From Salvelinus alpinus (lineage: Eukaryota > Chordata > Actinopteri > Salmoniformes > Salmonidae): DNA of 64,000 nt. The number at the start of each line of letters is the position of its first letter. Position 1 is the stretch's first letter. The notes under the pieces are model-generated. The model did no database searches and was not told where the DNA came from. It saw only the letters and a list, made by a program, of their open reading frames with translations. Both the position numbers and the translations under genes were made by a program. The stretch lies in assembly GCF_045679555.1 (NCBI RefSeq), contig NC_092089.1, forward strand, positions 6,817,675 through 6,881,674, read 5' to 3'. Below, piece after piece: positions 46,801 to 61,800 of the stretch.

Positions 46801-49800
46801 CCAACCTCTATGCTGAGTGAATGACAGTCTCGTGACAGCCCAACCTCTATGCTGAGTGAATGACAGTCTCGTGACAGCCCAACGTCTATGCTGAGTGAAT
46901 GGCAGTCTCGTGACAGCCCAACCTCTATGCTGAGTGAATGACAGTCTCGTGACAGCCCAACCTCTATGCTGAGTGAATGGCAGTCTCGTGACAGCCCAAC
47001 GTCTATGCTGAGTGAATGGCAGTCTCGTGACAGCCCAACTCGTGACAGCCCAACCTCTATGCTGAGTGAATGACAGTCTCGTGACAGCCCAACCTCTATG
47101 CTGAGTGAATGGCAGTATCGTGACAGCCCAACGTCTATGCTGAGTGAATGGCAGTCTCGTGACAGCCCAACGTCTATGCTGAGTGAATGGCAGTCTCGTG
47201 ACAGCCCAACCTCTATGCTGAGTAAATGGCAGTCTCGTGACAGCCCAACCTCTATGCTGAGTGAATGACAGGCTCGTGACAGCCCAACGTCTATGCTGAG
47301 TGAATGACAGGCTCGTGACAGCCCAACGTCTATGCTGAGTGAATGACAGTCTCGTGACAGCCCAACCTCTATGCTGAGTGAATGACAGTCTCGTGACAGC
47401 CCAACCTCTATGCTGAGTGAATGGCAGTCTCGTGACAGCCCAACGTCTATGCTGAGTGAATGGCAGTCTCGTGACAGCCCAACGTCTATGCTGAGTGAAT
47501 GGCAGTCTCGTGACAGCCCAACCTCTATGCTGAGTGAATGACAGGCTCGTGACAGCCCAACCTCTATGCTGAGTGAATGACAGGCTCGTGACAGCCCAAC
47601 GTCTATGCTGAGTGAATGGCAGGCTCGTGACAGCCCAACTTCTATGCTGAGTGAATGGCAGTCTCGTGACAGCCCAACCTCTATGCTGAGTGAATGGCAG
47701 TCTCGTGACAGCCCAACGTCTATGCTGAGTGAATGGCAGTCTCGTGACAGCCCAACCTCTATGCTGAGTGAATGGCAGTCTCGTGACAGCCCAACGTCTA
47801 TGCTGAGTGAATGACAGTCTCGTGACAGCCCAACGTCTATGCTGAGTGAATGACAGGCTCGTGACAGCCCAACCTCTATGCTGAGTGAATGACAGTCTCG
47901 TGACAGCCCAACGTCTATGCTGAGTGAATGACAGGCTCGTGACAGCCCAACCTCTATGCTGAGTGAATGACAGTCTCGTGACAGCCCAACGTCTATGCTG
48001 AGTGAATGACAGTCTCGTGACAGCCCAACCTCTATGCTGAGTGAATGACAGTCTCGTGACAGCCCAACGTCTATGCTGAGTGAATGACAGTCTCGTGACA
48101 GCCCAACGTCTATGCTGAGTAAATGACAGTCTCGTGACAGCCCAACGTCTATGCTGAGTGAATGACAGTCTCGTGACAGCCCAACCTCTATGCTGAGTGA
48201 ATGACAGGCTCGTGACAGCCCAACGTCTATGCTGAGTGAATGGCAGTCTCGTGACAGCCCAACCTCTATGCTGAGTGAATGGCAGTCTCGTGACAGCCCA
48301 ACGTCTATGCTGAGTGAATGGCAGTCTCGTGACAGCCCAATGTCTATGCTGAGTGAATGACAGTCTCGTGACAGCCCAACGTCTATGCTGAGTGAATGGC
48401 AGTCTCGTGACAGCCCAAACTCTATGCTGAGTGAATGACAGTCTCGTGACAGCCCAACGTCTATGCTGAGTGAATGACAGGCTCGTGACAGCCCAACCTC
48501 TATGCTGAGTGAATGGCAGTCTCGTGACAGCCCAACCTCTATGCTGAGTGAATGGCAGTCTCGTGACAGCCCAACCTCTATGCTGAGTGAATGACAGTCT
48601 CGTGACAGCCCAACCTCTATGCTGAGTGAATGACAGTCTCGTGACAGCCCAACGTCTATGCTGAGTGAATGGCAGTCTCGTGACAGCCCAACCTCTATGC
48701 TGAGTGAATGACAGTCTCGTGACAGCCCAACCTCTATGCTGAGTGAATGACAGTCTCGTGACAGCCCAACCTCTATGCTGAGTGAATGACAGTCTCGTGA
48801 CAGCCCAACGTCTATGCTGAGTGAATGGCAGTCTCGTGACAGCCCAACCTCTATGCTGAGTGAATGACAGTCTCGTGACAGCCCAACCTCTATGCTGAGT
48901 GAATGACAGTCTCGTGACAGCCCAACGTCTATGCTGAGTGAATGGCAGTCTCGTGACAGCCCAACCTCTATGCTGAGTGAATGACAGGCTCGTGACAGCC
49001 CAACCTCTATGCTGAGTGAATGACAGTCTCGTGACAGCCCAACGTCTATGCTGAGTGAATGACAGTCTCGTGACAGCCCAACGTCTATGCTGAGTGAATG
49101 GCAGTCTCGTGACAGCCCAACGTCTATGCTGAGTGAATGACAGTCTCGTGACAGCCCAACCTCTATGCTGAGTGAATGACAGTCTCGTGACAGCCCAACC
49201 TCTATGCTGAGTGAATGACAGTCTCGTGACAGCCCAACCTCTATGCTGAGTGAATGGCAGTCTCGTGACAGCCCAACCTCTATGCTGAGTGAATGACAGG
49301 CTCGTGACAGCCCAACCTCTATGCTGAGTGAATGACAGTCTCGTGACAGCCCAACCTCTATGCTGAGTGAATGACAGGCTCGTGACAGCCCAACGTCTAT
49401 GCTGAGTGAATGACAGGCTCGTGACAGCCCAACCTCTATGCTGAGTGAATGACAGGCTCGTGACAGCCCAACCTCTATGCTGAGTGAATGACAGTCTCGT
49501 GACAGCCCAACCTCTATGCTGAGTGAATGACAGTCTCGTGACAGCCCAACGTCTATGCTGAGTGAATGGCAGTCTCGTGACAGCCCAACCTCTATGCTGA
49601 GTGAATGACAGGCTCGTGACAGCCCAACCTCTATGCTGAGTGAATGACAGTCTCGTGACAGCCCAACGTCTATGCTGAGTGAATGGCAGTCTCGTGACAG
49701 CCCAACGTTTATGCTGAGTGAATGACAGGCTCGTGACAGCCCAACCTCTATGCTGAGTGAATGGCAGTCTCGTGACAGCCCAACGTCTATGCTGAGTGAA

Positions 49801-52800
49801 TGACAGTCTCGTGACAGCCCAACCTCTATGCTGAGTGAATGACAGGCTCGTGACAGCCCAACGTCTATGCTGAGTGAATGACAGGCTCGTGACAGCCCAA
49901 CCTCTATGCTGAGTGAATGGCAGGCTCGTGACAGCCCAACCTCTATGCTGAGTGAATGACAGTCTCGTGACAGCCCAACCTCTATGCTGAGTGAATGACA
50001 GTCTCGTGACAGCCCAACGTCTATGCTGAGTGAATGGCAGTCTCGTGACAGCCCAACGTCTATGCTGAGTGAATGACAGTCTCGTGACAGCCCAACCTCT
50101 ATGCTGAGTGAATGACAGTCTCGTGACAGCCCAACCTCTATGCTGAGTGAATGACAGTCTCGTGACAGCCCAACCTCTATGCTGAGTGAATGGCAGTCTC
50201 GTGACAGCCCAACCTCTATGCTGAGTGAATGACAGGCTCGTGACAGCCCAACCTCTATGCTGAGTGAATGACAGTCTCGTGACAGCCCAACCTCTATGCT
50301 GAGTGAATGACAGGCTCGTGACAGCCCAACGTCTATGCTGAGTGAATGACAGGCTCGTGACAGCCCAACCTCTATGCTGAGTGAATGACAGGCTCGTGAC
50401 AGCCCAACGTCTATGCTGAGTGAATGGCAGTCTCGTGACAGCCCAACGTCTATGCTGAGTGAATGACAGTCTCGTGACAGCCCAACGTCTATGCTGAGTG
50501 AATGACAGTCTCGTGACAGCCCAACGTCTATGCTGAGTGAATGACAGTCTCGTGACAGCCCAACGTCTATGCTGAGTGAATGGCAGTCTCGTGACAGCCC
50601 AACCTCTATGCTGAGTAAATGGCAGTCTCGTGACAGCCCAACGTCTATGCTGAGTGAATGGCAGTCTCGTGACAGCCCAACCTCTATGCTGAGTAAATGG
50701 CAGTCTCGTGACAGCCCAACCTCTATGCTGAGTGAATGACAGGCTCGTGACAGCCCAACGTCTATGCTGAGTGAATGACAGGCTCGTGACAGCCCAACCT
50801 CTATGCTGAGTGAATGACAGTCTCGTGACAGCCCAACGTCTATGCTGAGTGAATGACAGGCTCGTGACAGCCCAACCTCTATGCTGAGTGAATGACAGTC
50901 TCGTGACAGCCCAACGTCTATGCTGAGTGAATGACAGTCTCGTGACAGCCCAACCTCTATGCTGAGTGAATGACAGTCTCGTGACAGCCCAACGTCTATG
51001 CTGAGTGAATGACAGTCTCGTGACAGCCCAACGTCTATGCTGAGTAAATGACAGTCTCGTGACAGCCCAACGTCTATGCTGAGTGAATGACAGTCTCGTG
51101 ACAGCCCAACCTCTATGCTGAGTGAATGACAGGCTCGTGACAGCCCAACGTCTATGCTGAGTGAATGGCAGTCTCGTGACAGCCCAACCTCTATGCTGAG
51201 TGAATGGCAGTCTCGTGACAGCCCAACGTCTATGCTGAGTGAATGGCAGTCTCGTGACAGCCCAACGTCTATGCTGAGTGAATGACAGTCTCGTGACAGC
51301 CCAACGTCTATGCTGAGTGAATGGCAGTCTCGTGACAGCCCAAACTCTATGCTGAGTGAATGACAGTCTCGTGACAGCCCAACGTCTATGCTGAGTGAAT
51401 GACAGGCTCGTGACAGCCCAACCTCTATGCTGAGTGAATGGCAGTCTCGTGACAGCCCAACCTCTATGCTGAGTGAATGGCAGTCTCGTGACAGCCCAAC
51501 CTCTATGCTGAGTGAATGACAGTCTCGTGACAGCCCAACCTCTATGCTGAGTGAATGACAGTCTCGTGACAGCCCAACGTCTATGCTGAGTGAATGACAG
51601 TCTCGTGACAGCCCAACGTCTATGCTGAGTGAATGGCAGTCTCGTGACAGCCCAACGTTTATGCTGAGTGAATGACAGGCTCGTGACAGCCCAACCTCTA
51701 TGCTGAGTGAATGGCAGTCTCGTGACAGCCCAACGTCTATGCTGAGTGAATGACAGTCTCGTGACAGCCCAACCTCTATGCTGAGTGAATGACAGGCTCG
51801 TGACAGCCCAACGTCTATGCTGAGTGAATGACAGGCTCGTGACAGCCCAACCTCTATGCTGAGTGAATGGCAGGCTCGTGACAGCCCAACCTCTATGCTG
51901 AGTGAATGACAGTCTCGTGACAGCCCAACCTCTATGCTGAGTGAATGACAGTCTCGTGACAGCCCAACGTCTATGCTGAGTGAATGGCAGTCTCGTGACA
52001 GCCCAACGTCTATGCTGAGTGAATGACAGTCTCGTGACAGCCCAACCTCTATGCTGAGTGAATGACAGTCTCGTGACAGCCCAACCTCTATGCTGAGTGA
52101 ATGACAGTCTCGTGACAGCCCAACCTCTATGCTGAGTGAATGGCAGTCTCGTGACAGCCCAACCTCTATGCTGAGTGAATGACAGGCTCGTGACAGCCCA
52201 ACCTCTATGCTGAGTGAATGACAGTCTCGTGACAGCCCAACCTCTATGCTGAGTGAATGACAGGCTCGTGACAGCCCAACGTCTATGCTGAGTGAATGAC
52301 AGGCTCGTGACAGCCCAACCTCTATGCTGAGTGAATGATAGGCTCGTGACAGCCCAACGTCTATGCTGAGTGAATGGCAGTCTCGTGACAGCCCAACGTC
52401 TATGCTGAGTGAATGACAGTCTCGTGACAGCCCAACGTCTATGCTGAGTGAATGACAGGCTCGTGACAGCCCAACCTCTATGCTGAGTGAATGACAGTCT
52501 CGTGACAGCCCAACGTCTATGCTGAGTGAATGACAGGCTCGTGACAGCCCAACCTCTATGCTGAGTGAATGACAGTCTCGTGACAGCCCAACGTCTATGC
52601 TGAGTGAATGACAGTCTCGTGACAGCCCAACCTCTATGCTGAGTGAATGACAGTCTCGTGACAGCCCAACGTCTATGCTGAGTGAATGACAGTCTCGTGA
52701 CAGCCCAACGTCTATGCTGAGTAAATGACAGTCTCGTGACAGCCCAACGTCTATGCTGAGTGAATGACAGTCTCGTGACAGCCCAACCTCTATGCTGAGT

Positions 52801-55800
52801 GAATGACAGGCTCGTGACAGCCCAACGTCTATGCTGAGTGAATGGCAGTCTCGTGACAGCCCAACCTCTATGCTGAGTGAATGGCAGTCTCGTGACAGCC
52901 CAACGTCTATGCTGAGTGAATGGCAGTCTCGTGACAGCCCAACGTCTATGCTGAGTGAATGACAGTCTCGTGACAGCCCAACGTCTATGCTGAGTGAATG
53001 GCAGTCTCGTGACAGCCCAAACTCTATGCTGAGTGAATGACAGTCTCGTGACAGCCCAACGTCTATGCTGAGTGAATGACAGGCTCGTGACAGCCCAACC
53101 TCTATGCTGAGTGAATGGCAGTCTCGTGACAGCCCAACCTCTATGCTGAGTGAATGGCAGTCTCGTGACAGCCCAACCTCTATGCTGAGTGAATGACAGT
53201 CTCGTGACAGCCCAACCTCTATGCTGAGTGAATGACAGTCTCGTGACAGCCCAACGTCTATGCTGAGTGAATGGCAGTCTCGTGACAGCCCAACCTCTAT
53301 GCTGAGTGAATGACAGTCTCGTGACAGCCCAACCTCTATGCTGAGTGAATGGCAGTCTCGTGACAGCCCAACGTCTATGCTGAGTGAATGGCAGTCTCGT
53401 GACAGCCCAACCTCTATGCTGAGTAAATGGCAGTCTCGTGACAGCCCAACCTCTATGCTGAGTGAATGACAGGCTCGTGACAGCCCAACGTCTATGCTGA
53501 GTGAATGACAGGCTCGTGACAGCCCAACGTCTATGCTGAGTGAATGGCAGTCTCGTGACAGCCCAACGTCTATGCTGAGTGAATGGCAGTCTCGTGACAG
53601 CCCAACCTCTATGCTGAGTGAATGGCAGTCTCGTGACAGCCCAACGTCTATGCTGAGTGAATGGCAGTCTCGTGACAGCCCAACCTCTATGCTGAGTGAA
53701 TGGCAGTCTCGTGACAGCCCAACGTCTATGCTGAGTGAATGACAGTCTCGTGACAGCCCAACGTCTATGCTGAGTGAATGACAGGCTCGTGACAGCCCAA
53801 CCTCTATGCTGAGTGAATGACAGTCTCGTGACAGCCCAACGTCTATGCTGAGTGAATGACAGGCTCGTGACAGCCCAACCTCTATGCTGAGTGAATGGCA
53901 GTCTCGTGACAGCCCAACGTCTATGCTGAGTGAATGACAGTCTCGTGACAGCCCAACGTCTATGCTGAGTGAATGACAGGCTCGTGACAGCCCAACCTCT
54001 ATGCTGAGTGAATGACAGTCTCGTGACAGCCCAACGTCTATGCTGAGTGAATGACAGGCTCGTGACAGCCCAACCTCTATGCTGAGTGAATGACAGTCTC
54101 GTGACAGCCCAACGTCTATGCTGAGTGAATGACAGTCTCGTGACAGCCCAACCTCTATGCTGAGTGAATGACAGTAACGTGACAGCCCAACGTCTATGCT
54201 GAGTGAATGACAGTCTCGTGACAGCCCAACGTCTATGCTGAGTAAATGACAGTATCGTGACAGCCCAACGTCTATGCTGAGTGAATGACAGTCTCGTGAC
54301 AGCCCAACCTCTATGCTGAGTGAATGACAGGCTCGTGACAGCCCAACGTCTATGCTGAGTGAATGGCAGTCTCGTGACAGCCCAACCTCTATGCTGAGTG
54401 AATGGCAGTCTCGTGACAGCCCAACGTCTATGCTGAGTGAATGGCAGTCTCGTGACAGCCCAACGTCTATGCTGAGTGAATGACAGTCTCGTGACAGCCC
54501 AACGTCTATGCTGAGTGAATGGCAGTCTCGTGACAGCCCAACCTCTATGCTGAGTGAATGACAGTCTCGTGACAGCCCAACGTCTATGCTGAGTGAATGA
54601 CAGGCTCGTGACAGCCCAACCTCTATGCTGAGTGAATGGCAGTCTCGTGACAGCCCAACCTCTATGCTGAGTGAATGGCAGTCTCGTGACAGCCCAACCT
54701 CTATGCTGAGTGAATGACAGTCTCGTGACAGCCCAACCTCTATGCTGAGTGAATGACAGTCTCGTGACAGCCCAACGTCTATGCTGAGTGAATGGCAGTC
54801 TCGTGACAGCCCAACCTCTATGCTGAGTGAATGACAGTCTCGTGACAGCCCAACCTCTATGCTGAGTGAATGACAGTCTCGTGACAGCCCAACCTCTATG
54901 CTGAGTGAATGACAGTCTCGTGACAGCCCAACGTCTATGCTGAGTGAATGGCAGTCTCGTGACAGCCCAACCTCTATGCTGAGTGAATGACAGTCTCGTG
55001 ACAGCCCAACCTCTATGCTGAGTGAATGACAGTCTCGTGACAGCCCAACGTCTATGCTGAGTGAATGGCAGTCTCGTGACAGCCCAACCTCTATGCTGAG
55101 TGAATGACAGGCTCGTGACAGCCCAACCTCTATGCTGAGTGAATGACAGTCTCGTGACAGCCCAACGTCTATGCTGAGTGAATGGCAGTCTCGTGACAGC
55201 CCAACGTTTATGCTGAGTGAATGACAGGCTCGTGACAGCCCAACCTCTATGCTGAGTGAATGGCAGTCTCGTGACAGCCCAACGTCTATGCTGAGTGAAT
55301 GACAGTCTCGTGACAGCCCAACCTCTATGCTGAGTGAATGACAGGCTCGTGACAGCCCAACGTCTATGCTGAGTGAATGACAGGCTCGTGACAGCCCAAC
55401 CTCTATGCTGAGTGAATGGCAGGCTCGTGACAGCCCAACCTCTATGCTGAGTGAATGACAGTCTCGTGACAGCCCAACCTCTATGCTGAGTGAATGACAG
55501 TCTCGTGACAGCCCAACGTCTATGCTGAGTGAATGGCAGTCTCGTGACAGCCCAACGTCTATGCTGAGTGAATGACAGTCTCGTGACAGCCCAACCTCTA
55601 TGCTGAGTGAATGACAGTCTCGTGACAGCCCAACCTCTATGCTGAGTGAATGACAGTCTCGTGACAGCCCAACCTCTATGCTGAGTGAATGGCAGTCTCG
55701 TGACAGCCCAACCTCTATGCTGAGTGAATGACAGGCTCGTGACAGCCCAACCTCTATGCTGAGTGAATGACAGTCTCGTGACAGCCCAACCTCTATGCTG

Positions 55801-58800
55801 AGTGAATGACAGGCTCGTGACAGCCCAACGTCTATGCTGAGTGAATGACAGGCTCGTGACAGCCCAACCTCTATGCTGAGTGAATGACAGGCTCGTGACA
55901 GCCCAACCTCTATGCTGAGTGAATGACAGTCTCGTGACAGCCCAACCTCTATGCTGAGTGAATGACAGTCTCGTGACAGCCCAACGTCTATGCTGAGTGA
56001 ATGGCAGTCTCGTGACAGCCCAACCTCTATGCTGAGTGAATGACAGGCTCGTGACAGCCCAACCTCTATGCTGAGTGAATGACAGTCTCGTGACAGCCCA
56101 ACGTCTATGCTGAGTGAATGGCAGTCTCGTGACAGCCCAACGTTTATGCTGAGTGAATGACAGGCTCGTGACAGCCCAACCTCTATGCTGAGTGAATGAC
56201 AGTCTCGTGACAGCCCAACGTCTATGCTGAGTGAATGGCAGTCTCGTGACAGCCCAACGTCTATGCTGAGTGAATGACAGTCTCGTGACAGCCCAACCTC
56301 TATGCTGAGTGAATGACAGTCTCGTGACAGCCCAACCTCTATGCTGAGTGAATGACAGTCTCGTGACAGCCCAACCTCTATGCTGAGTGAATGGCAGTCT
56401 CGTGACAGCCCAACCTCTATGCTGAGTGAATGACAGGCTCGTGACAGCCCAACCTCTATGCTGAGTGAATGACAGTCTCGTGACAGCCCAACCTCTATGC
56501 TGAGTGAATGACAGGCTCGTGACAGCCCAACGTCTATGCTGAGTGAATGACAGGCTCGTGACAGCCCAACCTCTATGCTGAGTGAATGACAGGCTCGTGA
56601 CAGCCCAACGTCTATGCTGAGTGAATGACAGTCTCGTGACAGCCCAACGTCTATGCTGAGTGAATGGCAGTCTCGTGACAGCCCAAACTCTATGCTGAGT
56701 GAATGACAGTCTCGTGACAGCCCAACGTCTATGCTGAGTGAATGACAGGCTCGTGACAGCCCAACCTCTATGCTGAGTGAATGGAAGTCTCGTGACAGCC
56801 CAACCTCTATGCTGAGTGAATGGCAGTCTCGTGACAGCCCAACCTCTATGCTGAGTGAATGACAGTCTCGTGACAGCCCAACCTCTATGCTGAGTGAATG
56901 ACAGTCTCGTGACAGCCCAACGTCTATGCTGAGTGAATGGCAGTCTCGTGACAGCCCAACCTCTATGCTGAGTGAATGACAGGCTCGTGACAGCCCAACC
57001 TCTATGCTGAGTGAATGACAGTCTCGTGACAGCCCAACCTCTATGCTGAGTGAATGACAGGCTCGTGACAGCCCAACGTCTATGCTGAGTGAATGACAGG
57101 CTCGTGACAGCCCAACCTCTATGCTGAGTGAATGACAGGCTCGTGACAGCCCAACGTCTATGCTGAGTGAATGACAGTCTCGTGACAGCCCAACGTCTAT
57201 GCTGAGTGAATGGCAGTCTCGTGACAGCCCAAACTCTATGCTGAGTGAATGACAGTCTCGTGACAGCCCAACGTCTATGCTGAGTGAATGACAGGCTCGT
57301 GACAGCCCAACCTCTATGCTGAGTGAATGGCAGTCTCGTGACAGCCCAACCTCTATGCTGAGTGAATGGCAGTCTCGTGACAGCCCAACCTCTATGCTGA
57401 GTGAATGACAGTCTCGTGACAGCCCAACCTCTATGCTGAGTGAATGACAGTCTCGTGACAGCCCAACGTCTATGCTGAGTGAATGGCAGTCTCGTGACAG
57501 CCCAACCTCTATGCTGAGTGAATGACAGTCTCGTGACAGCCCAACCTCTATGCTGAGTGAATGACAGTCTCGTGACAGCCCAACCTCTATGCTGAGTGAA
57601 TGACAGTCTCGTGACAGCCCAACGTCTATGCTGAGTGAATGGCAGTCTCGTGACAGCCCAACCTCTATGCTGAGTGAATGACAGTCTCGTGACAGCCCAA
57701 CCTCTATGCTGAGTGAATGACAGTCTCGTGACAGCCCAACGTCTATGCTGAGTGAATGGCAGTCTCGTGACAGCCCAACCTCTATGCTGAGTGAATGACA
57801 GGCTCGTGACAGCCCAACCTCTATGCTGAGTGAATGACAGTCTCGTGACAGCCCAACGTCTATGCTGAGTGAATGGCAGTCTCGTGACAGCCCAACGTTT
57901 ATGCTGAGTGAATGACAGGCTCGTGACAGCCCAACCTCTATGCTGAGTGAATGGCAGTCTCGTGACAGCCCAACGTCTATGCTGAGTGAATGACAGTCTC
58001 GTGACAGCCCAACCTCTATGCTGAGTGAATGACAGGCTCGTGACAGCCCAACGTCTATGCTGAGTGAATGACAGGCTCGTGACAGCCCAACCTCTATGCT
58101 GAGTGAATGGCAGGCTCGTGACAGCCCAACCTCTATGCTGAGTGAATGACAGTCTCGTGACAGCCCAACCTCTATGCTGAGTGAATGACAGTCTCGTGAC
58201 AGCCCAACGTCTATGCTGAGTGAATGGCAGTCTCGTGACAGCCCAACGTCTATGCTGAGTGAATGACAGTCTCGTGACAGCCCAACCTCTATGCTGAGTG
58301 AATGACAGTCTCGTGACAGCCCAACCTCTATGCTGAGTGAATGACAGTCTCGTGACAGCCCAACCTCTATGCTGAGTGAATGGCAGTCTCGTGACAGCCC
58401 AACCTCTATGCTGAGTGAATGACAGGCTCGTGACAGCCCAACCTCTATGCTGAGTGAATGACAGTCTCGTGACAGCCCAACCTCTATGCTGAGTGAATGA
58501 CAGGCTCGTGACAGCCCAACGTCTATGCTGAGTGAATGACAGGCTCGTGACAGCCCAACCTCTATGCTGAGTGAATGACAGGCTCGTGACAGCCCAACCT
58601 CTATGCTGAGTGAATGACAGTCTCGTGACAGCCCAACCTCTATGCTGAGTGAATGACAGTCTCGTGACAGCCCAACGTCTATGCTGAGTGAATGGCAGTC
58701 TCGTGACAGCCCAACCTCTATGCTGAGTGAATGACAGGCTCGTGACAGCCCAACCTCTATGCTGAGTGAATGACAGTCTCGTGACAGCCCAACGTCTATG

Positions 58801-61800
58801 CTGAGTGAATGGCAGTCTCGTGACAGCCCAACGTTTATGCTGAGTGAATGACAGGCTCGTGACAGCCCAACCTCTATGCTGAGTGAATGGCAGTCTCGTG
58901 ACAGCCCAACGTCTATGCTGAGTGAATGACAGTCTCGTGACAGCCCAACCTCTATGCTGAGTGAATGACAGGCTCGTGACAGCCCAACGTCTATGCTGAG
59001 TGAATGACAGGCTCGTGACAGCCCAACCTCTATGCTGAGTGAATGGCAGGCTCGTGACAGCCCAACCTCTATGCTGAGTGAATGACAGTCTCGTGACAGC
59101 CCAACCTCTATGCTGAGTGAATGACAGTCTCGTGACAGCCCAACGTCTATGCTGAGTGAATGGCAGTCTCGTGACAGCCCAACGTCTATGCTGAGTGAAT
59201 GACAGTCTCGTGACAGCCCAACCTCTATGCTGAGTGAATGACAGTCTCGTGACAGCCCAACCTCTATGCTGAGTGAATGACAGTCTCGTGACAGCCCAAC
59301 CTCTATGCTGAGTGAATGGCAGTCTCGTGACAGCCCAACCTCTATGCTGAGTGAATGACAGGCTCGTGACAGCCCAACCTCTATGCTGAGTGAATGACAG
59401 TCTCGTGACAGCCCAACCTCTATGCTGAGTGAATGACAGGCTCGTGACAGCCCAACGTCTATGCTGAGTGAATGACAGGCTCGTGACAGCCCAACCTCTA
59501 TGCTGAGTGAATGACAGGCTCGTGACAGCCCAACGTCTATGCTGAGTGAATGGCAGTCTCGTGACAGCCCAACGTCTATGCTGAGTGAATGACAGTCTCG
59601 TGACAGCCCAACGTCTATGCTGAGTGAATGACAGTCTCGTGACAGCCCAACGTCTATGCTGAGTGAATGACAGTCTCGTGACAGCCCAACGTCTATGCTG
59701 AGTGAATGGCAGTCTCGTGACAGCCCAACCTCTATGCTGAGTAAATGGCAGTCTCGTGACAGCCCAACGTCTATGCTGAGTGAATGGCAGTCTCGTGACA
59801 GCCCAACCTCTATGCTGAGTAAATGGCAGTCTCGTGACAGCCCAACCTCTATGCTGAGTGAATGACAGGCTCGTGACAGCCCAACGTCTATGCTGAGTAA
59901 ATGACAGGCTCGTGACAGCCCAACCTCTATGCTGAGTGAATGACAGTCTCGTGACAGCCCAACGTCTATGCTGAGTGAATGACAGGCTCGTGACAGCCCA
60001 ACCTCTATGCTGAGTGAATGACAGTCTCGTGACAGCCCAACGTCTATGCTGAGTGAATGACAGTCTCGTGACAGCCCAACATCTATGCTGAGTGAATGAC
60101 AGTCTCGTGACAGCCCAACGTCTATGCTGAGTGAATGACAGTCTCGTGACAGCCCAACGTCTATGCTGAGTAAATGACAGTCTCGTGACAGCCCAACGTC
60201 TATGCTGAGTGAATGACAGTCTCGTGACAGCCCAACCTCTATGCTGAGTGAATGGCAGTCTCGTGACAGCCCAACGTCTATGCTGAGTGAATGGCAGTCT
60301 CGTGACAGCCCAACGTCTATGCTGAGTGAATGACAGTCTCGTGACAGCCCAACGTCTATGCTGAGTGAATGGCAGTCTCGTGACAGCCCAAACTCTATGC
60401 TGAGTGAATGACAGTCTCGTGACAGCCCAACGTCTATGCTGAGTGAATGACAGGCTCGTGACAGCCCAACCTCTATGCTGAGTGAATGGCAGTCTCGTGA
60501 CAGCCCAACCTCTATGCTGAGTGAATGGCAGTCTCGTGACAGCCCAACCTCTATGCTGAGTGAATGACAGTCTCGTGACAGCCCAACCTCTATGCTGAGT
60601 GAATGACAGTCTCGTGACAGCCCAACGTCTATGCTGAGTGAATGACAGTCTCGTGACAGCCCAACGTCTATGCTGAGTAAATGACAGTCTCGTGACAGCC
60701 CAACGTCTATGCTGAGTGAATGGCAGTCTCGTGACAGCCCAACCTCTATGCTGAGTGAATGGCAGTCTCGTGACAGCCCAACGTCTATGCTGAGTGAATG
60801 GCAGTCTCGTGACAGCCCAACGTCTATGCTGAGTGAATGACAGTCTCGTGACAGCCCAACGTCTATGCTGAGTGAATGGCAGTCTCGTGACAGCCCAAAC
60901 TCTATGCTGAGTGAATGACAGTCTCGTGACAGCCCAACGTCTATGCTGAGTGAATGACAGGCTCGTGACAGCCCAACCTCTATGCTGAGTGAATGGCAGT
61001 CTCGTGACAGCCCAACCTCTATGCTGAGTGAATGGCAGTCTCGTGACAGCCCAACCTCTATGCTGAGTGAATGACAGTCTCGTGACAGCCCAACCTCTAT
61101 GCTGAGTGAATGACAGTCTCGTGACAGCCCAACGTCTATGCTGAGTGAATGGCAGTCTCGTGACAGCCCAACCTCTATGCTGAGTGAATGACAGTCTCGT
61201 GACAGCCCAACCTCTATGCTGAGTGAATGACAGTCTCGTGACAGCCCAACCTCTATGCTGAGTGAATGACAGTCTCGTGACAGCCCAACGTCTATGCTGA
61301 GTGAATGGCAGTCTCGTGACAGCCCAACCTCTATGCTGAGTGAATGACAGTCTCGTGACAGCCCAACCTCTATGCTGAGTGAATGACAGTCTCGTGACAG
61401 CCCAACGTCTATGCTGAGTGAATGGCAGTCTCGTGACAGCCCAACCTCTATGCTGAGTGAATGACAGGCTCGTGACAGCCCAACCTCTATGCTGAGTGAA
61501 TGACAGTCTCGTGACAGCCCAACGTCTATGCTGAGTGAATGGCAGTCTCGTGACAGCCCAACGTTTATGCTGAGTGAATGACAGGCTCGTGACAGCCCAA
61601 CCTCTATGCTGAGTGAATGGCAGTCTCGTGACAGCCCAACGTCTATGCTGAGTGAATGACAGTCTCGTGACAGCCCAACCTCTATGCTGAGTGAATGACA
61701 GGCTCGTGACAGCCCAACGTCTATGCTGAGTGAATGACAGGCTCGTGACAGCCCAACCTCTATGCTGAGTGAATGGCAGGCTCGTGACAGCCCAACCTCT

